This document shows, in pieces, positions 1-6,077 of a DNA stretch of 9,036 nucleotides. Source of the stretch: Rhodospirillales bacterium (GTDB taxonomy: Bacteria > Pseudomonadota > Alphaproteobacteria > Geminicoccales > Geminicoccaceae); the NCBI GenBank assembly GCA_007131045.1, contig SLRI01000019.1:1-9036 (forward strand). Reading direction: 5' to 3'. The notes below the pieces were generated by a model. It saw only the letters and a program-made list of their open reading frames with translations. It was not told the origin of the DNA and did not search any database. The position numbers and the translations under genes were made by a program. Each line of letters begins with the position of its first letter. The first letter of the stretch is position 1.

Positions 1-708
1 CGCCGGGTCCTTGGGCAGGTGGATCACCTCGACCTCGGGCAAGAGCTGCCGGACCAGCTCGCACTCGGCCGGGTTGTCGTCGACGAAGACCAGGCTGTCG
101 GTGCCGATGCCGAGCTCTTGCGCGATCGCGCGGATGTTGTCCGGCTTGGGCTGCCAGTCGATCCGGGTGGCGGCGAAATCGGCCAATGCCAGCGGCATCT
201 CGGGGCGGCGCTCGAACACCTCCTCGACATCGGCCCGGTTGTTCTTGCTGCAGGCGGCGAGCAGGATACCGCGGCCCTGGACGCCCTTGATCGCGCGCTG
301 AAAGGCGAGGAAGGCCTCGCCCAGCGGATCGCCCTCGCCGATCCGGATGCCGTCCGGGCCGTCCTCGCCGATAACGCCGCCCCAGAGCGTGTTGTCGAGA
401 TCGAGCACCAGGCATTTCTTGGGCGCCCGCACCAGGCTGATGAGATAGCGGGCCAGGAGATCGCCGATCTCGGGCAGGGCCGCCTCGGCCCAGGCGAGCT
501 TCGCCATGTGGCGCAGGCGCGGGTTTTCGGCCGCGGCCCGGCCGGCGGTGGCCACGGCTTGGTCGAGGTCGACCACGTGCACCTTGGGATCGTCGGCGAA
601 CAGCTCCAGGAGCCGCAAGTTCGCGGCCGCGTAGAGCGCCGTCTCGCCGCCCTTCAGCTCTAGGTCGACGCGGCGCTGGCAGCCGTCACCAGTCTGCCGC
701 GGGCCGCT
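1..708 (-). CDS. FkbH-like HAD-IIIC phosphatase domain protein, partial, 5' end broken
   Basis: The minus strand is open from position 708 to the window edge and carries a clear FkbH-type HAD domain. The core is KKCLVLDLDNTLWGGVIGED, with the two catalytic Asp codons at 400-402 and 394-396. It is followed by CSKNN and later VFVDDNPAE, the usual HAD motif order. The 3' end runs off at position 1, inside the region after the VDDN motif. FkbH-family enzymes move a glyceryl unit from 1,3-bisphosphoglycerate onto an acyl carrier protein; other relatives sit in glycan clusters with unknown substrates. No credible start codon precedes the conserved sequence: the frame opens after a TGA at 709-711, and the first in-frame candidates (TTG at 618, GTG at 582, ATG at 507) lie inside conserved sequence. 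Together with out-of-frame homologous remnants just upstream, this suggests a disrupted gene. The HAD identity is firm; whether it is expressed is not. Confidence 0.75.
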
Positions 709-724
709 TCATCGAGCCGCACCA

Positions 725-861
725 GGCCTGCGGCAGGCCCGGCAGCAGTCGCTCCAGCTTGAGCGACAGGAACCATCCGGGTCGAAGGCGTCGAGACCGA
801 GGCCGGGGTCGAGGGGCATCTGCATGTGCTGATCGAACGGCCCGACCCGGGCCTCGACCAC
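725..861 (-). pseudogene. Out-of-frame N-terminal remnant of the fkbH-like gene
   Basis: Upstream of the HAD frame, two other minus-strand frames carry residues that resemble the N-terminal region of FkbH-like proteins. Positions 861-772 read VVEARVGPFDQHMQMPLDPG and continue to a DAFDPDG end, like the usual 'FDQ...LDP...LYAF.PD' stretch. Positions 775-725, shifted by one frame, read WFLSLKLERLLPGLPQA, which suits the next segment of the family. Roughly 20 codons then separate this from the HAD-frame LELKGGET, where I expect about 70-100 residues in intact relatives. At least one frameshift plus an internal deletion would explain this. The upstream frame is closed by TAA at 898-900, and the missing first part would run into the divergent epimerase start. 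The family comparison is from memory, so this is a moderately confident reading. Confidence 0.55.
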
Positions 862-875
862 ACGACAGGCCCCGC

Positions 876-904
876 TTGACCGGCGGGGAGGGCTTGCTTA
901 TCGG
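876..904 (+). promoter_or_regulatory. Candidate sigma-70-type promoter for the epimerase gene
   Basis: TTGACC at 876-881 is separated by exactly 17 bases from TATCGG at 899-904. The -35 box matches the consensus at five of six positions and the -10 box at three. Transcription would begin near 911, giving a leader of about 45 bases before the TTG start at 957. The element overlaps a GC-rich hairpin (870-875 pairing with 883-888) and lies just upstream of the fkbH remnant. It is a consensus match only. Confidence 0.35.
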
Positions 905-956
905 TCACTCCCGGCCTGGGCGGGAAGGACGCCGTCTCTAGCGAATTGGACAGCCA

Positions 957-1991
957 TTGAGCGGGCATATTCTGATCACCGGCGGCGCCGGGTTCATCGG
1001 GGCGAACGCGGCGCGCTATTTCAGTGGTCGCGGCTGGCAGGTGACCTTGCTCGACAATCTCAGCCGACGAGGTGCCGCCCAGAATCTCGAGTGGCTGCGC
1101 TCGCGCATCAATGCCGCGTTCATTCGTGCCGATGTTCGTTTTCAGCAGGAGATCGAGGCGGCGTTCGCCGCGCAGGGCGGGATCGATGCCGTCCTTCATC
1201 TCGCCGCCCAGGTGGCGGTGACCACGTCGGTCGCCGACCCGCGTAGCGACTTCGAGATCAACGCGCTCGGAACGCTCAACATCCTCGAGGCGATGCGCCG
1301 ATATTGTCCCGAGGCCGTGCTGCTCAACGCCTCGACCAACAAGGTCTACGGCAAGATGCAAGAGGTGCAAATCGAGCTCGATGCGGGGCGCTGGCGCTAT
1401 GCCGAGCTGGCCGACGGGGTCGGCGAAACGGCGGCGCTCGACTTCCATTCTCCCTACGGCTGCTCGAAAGGGGCGGCCGAGCGCTATGTCTCCGACTACA
1501 GCCGTATCTACGGGCTGCGGACGGTCAGCTTTCGCCAGTCCTGCATCTACGGGCCGCGGCAGTTCGGCGTCGAGGATCAGGGCTGGGTGGCGTGGTTCAT
1601 CATCGCCGCGCTGCTCGGCCGGCCGATCACCATCTTCGGCGACGGCCGGCAGGTCCGAGACGTGCTGCACGTCGACGATCTACTGCGCTGCTACGAGGCG
1701 GCGATCGAGCGCGGCGACGCGGTCGCCGGGCTCGCCTTCAATATCGGCGGCGGTCCGACGCATACCCTCTCGCTGCTCGAACTCCTGCAGCTCATCGAGG
1801 CGCGCACGGGCATCGCGTTGGAGCCGGCGTTCGGCGACGAGCGTCCCGGCGACCAGAAGGTCTATATCAGCGACATCCGGCTCGCCGCCGAGCGGCTGGA
1901 GTGGTGTCCCGAGGTGGCGGTCGAGGACGGGGTCGGCAGGCTCGTCGAGTGGGTCGACGCGAACCGTGAGCTGCTGGCCGAGACGATTTGA
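957..1991 (+). CDS. Tyv-like extended SDR (CDP-paratose 2-epimerase-type NAD-dependent sugar epimerase)
   Basis: This is a 344-residue cytoplasmic extended SDR. The Rossmann motif GGAGFIG is at residues 9-15, D33 closes the second strand as the probable NAD ribose ligand, ST is at 126-127, and the YxxxK catalytic pair is Y167/K171. Several blocks closely resemble CDP-paratose/CDP-tyvelose 2-epimerase: DNLSRRGAAQNLEWL, STNKVYG, LDFHSPYGCSKGAAERY, DQGWVAWF and GRQVRDVLHVDD. Length agrees with Tyv (about 340). Such enzymes epimerise C2 of a nucleotide sugar, but no other CDP-dideoxyhexose gene is in the window, so the substrate may differ. The start is TTG at 957: an in-frame stop lies at 939 and no ATG or GTG comes before the Rossmann motif. 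Only a weak GGA (948-950) stands as ribosome binding site. The gene is divergent from the broken fkbH-like gene and 268 bases from the next gene. Confidence 0.88.
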   Translation: MSGHILITGGAGFIGANAARYFSGRGWQVTLLDNLSRRGAAQNLEWLRSRINAAFIRADVRFQQEIEAAFAAQGGIDAVLHLAAQVAVTTSVADPRSDFEINALGTLNILEAMRRYCPEAVLLNASTNKVYGKMQEVQIELDAGRWRYAELADGVGETAALDFHSPYGCSKGAAERYVSDYSRIYGLRTVSFRQSCIYGPRQFGVEDQGWVAWFIIAALLGRPITIFGDGRQVRDVLHVDDLLRCYEAAIERGDAVAGLAFNIGGGPTHTLSLLELLQLIEARTGIALEPAFGDERPGDQKVYISDIRLAAERLEWCPEVAVEDGVGRLVEWVDANRELLAETI

Positions 1992-2259
1992 TCCGGGCCC
2001 GGCGGCGCCGGTAAAGACACCCGCGGTGTCCCGAGCGAGACCCGGCAATCGCCGCTTCGTCGGCGCTCATGGGGCGCTGCGAACGAGCGCGCCTGCCGCT
2101 CCGGCCGAAGCTGGTGACGGCCTTGAGGCACACTCAACCAGTGATTGCCTCGGGCAGCCCCGTTTGCCGTCGTTCTGCTTGCCTTCGTACCGGCGCTGTT
2201 CTACCAGAGACACCCCTGGAAAAACGTCCCGGGGCGTGGAGTAATGGAAGCGGCGTCGG
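1992..2259. other. Intergenic region before the glycosyltransferase operon
   Basis: These 268 bases hold no convincing gene. A perfect inverted repeat lies at 2016-2030 (GACACC, three-base loop, GGTGTC) 25 bases after the epimerase stop. It has no T-run, so it is at best a weak terminator. A smaller inverted repeat TTGAG/CTCAA lies at 2123-2137. A short hydrophobic reading frame starting TTG at 2145 is discussed under findings. Confidence 0.5.
2179..2207 (+). promoter_or_regulatory. Weak candidate promoter for the GT4-led operon
   Basis: TTGCCT at 2179-2184 and TACCAG at 2202-2207 are 17 bases apart, about 50 bases before the glycosyltransferase start. The boxes match sigma-70 consensus at four and three positions. 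In GC-rich DNA such a match is common, so this is only the best candidate in the gap. Confidence 0.2.
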
Positions 2260-3459
2260 ATGCGATTGCTCGTCTTGAACTACGAATATCCGCCTCTCGG
2301 TGGTGGGGGTGGTGTAACCTGCCGAAACACGGCAACGGCGCTGGCGAAGCGGCATGAGGTGCACGTGCTGACCAGCCAGGGCCCCGGCTTGAGCCCGCGC
2401 GAGGTGATCGACGGGGTGCATGTCTGGAGGGCGCCGATCTTCGGGCGCAGCCAACGTGCCGTGGCCTCGATCGTGTCGATGCTGCTCTATCATCCGGCGG
2501 CCAAGAAGCTCGGCGCCGAACTCTGCCGCGAGCACGCCTTCGATCTGGTGGCGAGCTGGTTCGCCGCCCCTTCCGGCGTCCCCGGCCGGGCCTTGGCGCG
2601 GCAGTTCGACCTGCCGCACGCGGTGTTGATGATGGGCGGCGACGTCTATGATCCGACCAAGTGGTACGCCGCGCAGAGCAACCCGCTGCTCGGCCGCCTG
2701 GTCGGCTCGATCCTGCAGAGTGCGGATCTGCGGATCGCCCCGTCCACCGACATCGCGGTCCGCGCGCGCGAGCTGCACGGCGTCACCGAGCCGATCGAGG
2801 TCGTGCCCTTCGGCGTCGATCCCGAGCCCTTCGCGCCGTGCTCGCGGGCCGAACTCGGCATGGCCGAGGACGCGGTCCACGTGGTGAGCTGCGCCCGGCT
2901 GGTGCGCCGCAAGAATTTCGCCACTCTCGTCGCCGCCATCGCCGAAGTCGACGACCCGCTCGTCCATCTGACGCTGCTCGGTGACGGCCCGGAGCGGGAC
3001 AACCTCGCTGCCCAGGCGAAGCAGCTGGGGATCGCCGATCGCGTGCATTTCGCCGGCTTCATCTCAGGCGAGCGCAAGCATCAGTATCTCGCGGCCAGCG
3101 ACATGTTCGTGCTCGCCTCCGAGCACGAAGGCTTCGGTCTCGTCTATCTCGAGGCGATGCATGTCGGCCTGCCGGTGATCGCCGCGAAGATCGGCGGGCA
3201 GACGGACTTCCTCGTCGAGGGCGAGACCGGTATGCTGATCGACGGCGGCCAGGTGCAGCCGCTGAAAGCCGCCATCCGGCGCCTCGCGGGTGACCCCGAA
3301 TTGCGCCGGCGGCTGGGGGCGCGCAATGTCGAGATCGCGAAGGGCCTGGACATTGCGGCATCGGCCTTGCGCTACGAGCGGTTGTTCATGGCGACGATCG
3401 CCGCGAGTCGTTTCGCTGGAGCGAGTGCGGCTGCGAGCAGCAATGGAGCGGTGACATGA
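2260..3459 (+). CDS. Family 4 (GT-B) glycosyltransferase
   Basis: This 399-residue protein has the two-domain GT-B fold of GT4 enzymes. The N-terminus MRLLVLNYEYPPLGGGGG carries the glycine-rich acceptor-side loop (14-18). The C-terminal domain starts near residue 205 and shows the donor-binding block CARLVRRKNF (R213, K218), LLGDGPE, and the retaining-transferase EX7E signature E290/E298 in EHEGFGLVYLEAM. It should transfer a sugar from an NDP-sugar onto a lipid- or glycan-type acceptor at the inner membrane face; the specificity cannot be read. No signal peptide is present. The ATG at 2260 follows GGAAG (2246-2250) with 9-base spacing. The stop overlaps the methyltransferase start as ATGA, so the two are probably translationally coupled. 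It is the first gene of a four-gene operon. The last 20 or so residues are Ala/Ser-rich and probably disordered. Confidence 0.92.
   Translation: MRLLVLNYEYPPLGGGGGVTCRNTATALAKRHEVHVLTSQGPGLSPREVIDGVHVWRAPIFGRSQRAVASIVSMLLYHPAAKKLGAELCREHAFDLVASWFAAPSGVPGRALARQFDLPHAVLMMGGDVYDPTKWYAAQSNPLLGRLVGSILQSADLRIAPSTDIAVRARELHGVTEPIEVVPFGVDPEPFAPCSRAELGMAEDAVHVVSCARLVRRKNFATLVAAIAEVDDPLVHLTLLGDGPERDNLAAQAKQLGIADRVHFAGFISGERKHQYLAASDMFVLASEHEGFGLVYLEAMHVGLPVIAAKIGGQTDFLVEGETGMLIDGGQVQPLKAAIRRLAGDPELRRRLGARNVEIAKGLDIAASALRYERLFMATIAASRFAGASAAASSNGAVT
3445..3448 (+). promoter_or_regulatory. Ribosome binding site of the methyltransferase gene
   Basis: GGAG lies seven bases before the ATG at 3456, inside the end of the glycosyltransferase gene. 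It supports this start over the internal ATG at 3564, where conserved-looking sequence begins but no good site precedes. Confidence 0.6.
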
Positions 3460-4289
3460 GCAGAAGTTCCGTCGAGACCATCGAGTGCGAGCCGGCCGCG
3501 AAACCGTCGGCGCGGTCCGAGGGTGGGCAGCGCGGGTTGCACGCCGTCCAGCCGGTGCGCCGGATGTCCGCCAGAATCGAGCCCTTCGATTCCTACTGGC
3601 AGGCGCCGGACGACGTCGAGGCGGGCTATGCCAAGTTCGCCGCCTACTACCGGGTCAACGTCGTCCCGCACATGCCGGCGGTCCGCGACAAGCGCATCCT
3701 CGTCGTGAGCTGCGGCGCTGGCTACCTGTTGAACGAGCTGCGCGACCAGGGCTACCACAACGTGAGCGGCATTGATTCCGATCCCGAGAAGGTGGCATTC
3801 GGGCAAAAGCGCGGGCTCGCCTGCGAGGTGGCGACCGCCTTCGAATATCTCGAGGCAGCCGCGCCGGCGAGCTTCGATGCGATCGTCCTCGAGCAGGAGA
3901 TCAACCATCTGACGATGGACGAATCGATCGAGTTCCTGGCGCTCTGCCGCACCCGGCTCAAGCCCGGCGGCCTGCTCTGGACCTATGGGCTGAACGGTGC
4001 CAATCCGCTCGTCGGCTCCGAGAATATCGCCCACAATATCGACCACTTCTATCTGCTCGCCGACTACAGCTACAAGCAGTTGCTCGAGCTCGCTGGCTTC
4101 GCGCCCGAGCAGATCCGCGTCCATCCGCTCGAACTCTACGTCTTCAAGGGCAACCCCTTGAATTACGTCGGCCTCGCCGTCACCCGGCTGTTCGAGTTGG
4201 CGTGTAAGACCGGCTTCATCCTCTACGGCAAGAAAGTCTCGGTGTTGTCGAAGAAGATCTCGGCAACCGCCCGATTGCCGCTCGACTGA
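3456..4289 (+). CDS. Class I SAM-dependent methyltransferase
   Basis: This is a 277-residue methyltransferase of the Methyltransf_23/11 type. Motif I is ILVVSCGAGYLL (81-92), the acidic end of strand 2 is GIDSDPEKV with D107, motif IV lies around FDAIVLEQEINHL (140-152), and LKPGGLLW follows at 169-175. The acidic residue usual in motif I is replaced by Val (V83) and the first glycine by Ser (S85). The remaining CGAG loop and D107 are kept, so SAM binding is still likely. Residues 1-36 are polar and low in conserved character, and the fold begins near MSARIEPFDSYW at 37; a start at 3564 is possible but has a poorer ribosome binding site. The C-terminal part (residues 195-277) is probably the acceptor-binding cap. 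It overlaps the glycosyltransferase by four bases and lies six bases before the oxidoreductase, so methylation of the sugar or glycan intermediate is likely. The acceptor is unknown. Confidence 0.85.
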   Translation: MSRSSVETIECEPAAKPSARSEGGQRGLHAVQPVRRMSARIEPFDSYWQAPDDVEAGYAKFAAYYRVNVVPHMPAVRDKRILVVSCGAGYLLNELRDQGYHNVSGIDSDPEKVAFGQKRGLACEVATAFEYLEAAAPASFDAIVLEQEINHLTMDESIEFLALCRTRLKPGGLLWTYGLNGANPLVGSENIAHNIDHFYLLADYSYKQLLELAGFAPEQIRVHPLELYVFKGNPLNYVGLAVTRLFELACKTGFILYGKKVSVLSKKISATARLPLD

Positions 4290-4295
4290 TCACCT

Positions 4296-6077
4296 TTGCA
4301 GCGGCGACTCGACGATCTCACGGGGCGGACCTTCGACCTCGTCGTAATTGGCGGCGGCATCGCCGGTGCGGCCGCCGCCTGTGATGCTGCGCGCCGAGGT
4401 CTGAAAGTCGCCCTGCTTGAGCGCGCCGACTTCGCCGCTGCCAGCTCCTCCAGCCTGTTCAAGCTGGCGCATGGCGGCTTGCGCTACCTGCAGCACGCCG
4501 ACCTCGTCCGGCTGCGCCAATCGGCACGGGCCCGCAACCACCTGTTGACACTCGCCCCGCATCTCGTGCGCCCGCTCGACATCGTGGTGCCGACGTCCGG
4601 CTTCGGGCTGAGCGGTCGGCCGGCCCTGCGCGCCGCCCTTTGGATCTACGACCTCGCAACCGCCGATCTGCGCCGGATGATCGATGATCCGGCGCAGGCC
4701 GTGCCGCTCGGCCGGATCTGGGGCAAGGACGAGCTCCGGGCGGCCTATCCCTTTCTCGCGGCGGACGAGTTCAGCGGTGCCGGGGTCTTCACCGAGGGGC
4801 TGATCACCGCCCCGGCGCGGGTTGTGCTCGGCTTCGTCGAGGCCGCGTTCGAGGCCGGTGCGGTGATCGCCAATCGGGTCGAGGTCACCGGCTTCGATCT
4901 CGACCAGGGTCGAGTGCGTGCGGTCGCCGCCCTCGACCGGCTGAGCGGCGAGCGCCTGAGCATCGAGACCCGCTTGGTGCTCGACGCGAGCGGGCCCTAT
5001 GCGCCCGGTCTCTCGATCGGCCGCTTGTCGGCTGGCAAGGCGCCGCCCATCCCGTTCTCCCGCGATGCCTGGTTCGTCGTCGGCAAGCGGTTGGTCGAGG
5101 GTGATGCCGCAGTGGCGCTCACCGCGCGCAGCCACGATCCCGATGCCCTGGTCAGCCGCGGCAAGCGGCATCTCTTCCTCGTTCCCTGGCGCGGCCGCAC
5201 GCTGGTCGGGGTGTGGCACAAGGTCTACCGGGGCCTGCCCGACGACTACCGGGTGCACGACGAGGAGGTGGCCGGCTGGGTCCAGGAGATCACCGAGGCG
5301 GCGCCCGGGCTGGGTATCCGGCTCGACGATATCGAACTCGTCCAGGCCGGCCTGCTGCCGTTCGGCGAGAACGCCAACACCGGTGCCGCCGGCGACAATC
5401 TGCGCTACGGCCACCGCTCGCATTTCGTCGACCACAGCGGCACCGGTGCTGCCGGCTGTGCGAGCCTCGTCGCGGTCCGCTTCACCACGGCACCGCTCGA
5501 GGCCGTCCGCGCCGTCGATCGGCTGGCCCGCCAGCTCGACCGCAAGATCGAGCCGACGCGGCTGACAGAAGCGCCCTTGCCGGGCGGCGATATCGACGAC
5601 CGCGACGGTCTGGTGCGCGCGATCGAGGCTCGGGGCTTTCCGCTCGACCTCGCCCGCGGCCTGGTCGACCGGCACGGCAGCCGGGCGTCCGGCCTGGTCG
5701 AGCGGGCGGCGTCGCGGCCCGAGCTGGGGGTGGCCCTGCCCGGCACCGACACGCTCGGCATCGAAGTCGTGGTGGCGCTCGAGCAGGAGATGGCGCAGGA
5801 CCTCGCCGATATTCTCTTCCGGCGCACCGAGACGTTGACCGCGGGCGCCGTCTCGACCGAGGCGCTGACCCGGGCGGCGGTGATCGCCGGGGCGGTCGCC
5901 GGCTGGGGCGAGCGGCGGCAACAGGCTGAGATCGAGCGGGTGGCCGGCCTGCTCGCCGAGCGCCGCAGCGGCCGGGCGCTGCTCGGCCGGCCGTTCGCCA
6001 CGGTCGAGACCGGCAGCCCGGCGGACGCCTCGGCCGACCCGTCGCCCACTGTCGACGTCGATGGCGCCGGCACGTGA
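4296..6077 (+). CDS. GlpD-like FAD-dependent oxidoreductase (DAO superfamily)
   Basis: This 593-residue flavoprotein has the FAD-binding Rossmann motif VVIGGGIAGAAAACDAARRG (16-35) with E42 ending strand 2. The family signature SSSLFKLAHGGLRYL (51-65) corresponds to the SS.SKL.HGGLRYL block of aerobic glycerol-3-phosphate dehydrogenases (GlpD/GlpA). LDASGPYAP (229-237) is the second dinucleotide-contact segment, and the region after 430 is helical and resembles the DAO C-terminal domain. GlpD oxidises glycerol 3-phosphate to dihydroxyacetone phosphate at the membrane. Here GVRPL is AGLLPF (351-356), GTTD is GVWH (305-308) and GGKLTTYR is VAVRFTTA (392-399), so the substrate is probably altered. 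It is about 90 residues longer than E. coli GlpD. The start is TTG at 4296: the same-frame TGA of the methyltransferase is six bases upstream and the Rossmann motif needs this start, though no Shine-Dalgarno is visible. The end overlaps the next gene by four bases. Confidence 0.87.
   Translation: MQRRLDDLTGRTFDLVVIGGGIAGAAAACDAARRGLKVALLERADFAAASSSSLFKLAHGGLRYLQHADLVRLRQSARARNHLLTLAPHLVRPLDIVVPTSGFGLSGRPALRAALWIYDLATADLRRMIDDPAQAVPLGRIWGKDELRAAYPFLAADEFSGAGVFTEGLITAPARVVLGFVEAAFEAGAVIANRVEVTGFDLDQGRVRAVAALDRLSGERLSIETRLVLDASGPYAPGLSIGRLSAGKAPPIPFSRDAWFVVGKRLVEGDAAVALTARSHDPDALVSRGKRHLFLVPWRGRTLVGVWHKVYRGLPDDYRVHDEEVAGWVQEITEAAPGLGIRLDDIELVQAGLLPFGENANTGAAGDNLRYGHRSHFVDHSGTGAAGCASLVAVRFTTAPLEAVRAVDRLARQLDRKIEPTRLTEAPLPGGDIDDRDGLVRAIEARGFPLDLARGLVDRHGSRASGLVERAASRPELGVALPGTDTLGIEVVVALEQEMAQDLADILFRRTETLTAGAVSTEALTRAAVIAGAVAGWGERRQQAEIERVAGLLAERRSGRALLGRPFATVETGSPADASADPSPTVDVDGAGT

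Noticed and set aside
870..888. GC-rich hairpin CCCCGC/GCGGGG as a terminator
   Set aside because: No T-run follows on either strand, and it overlaps the candidate epimerase promoter.
660..1670. 336-residue minus-strand open frame opposite the epimerase
   Set aside because: Composition is typical of an antisense shadow. Its last part crosses the fkbH remnant but gives no convincing family sequence.
2134..3048. 304-residue minus-strand open frame opposite the glycosyltransferase
   Set aside because: It has no motifs and a shadow-like composition, while the plus-strand GT4 has a full motif set.
4290..5921. 543-residue open frame on the minus strand opposite the oxidoreductase gene
   Set aside because: It has no domain motifs, is rich in Arg/Asp/Gly/Gln as expected from the complement of GC-rich coding DNA, and lies wholly over a gene with clear family motifs.
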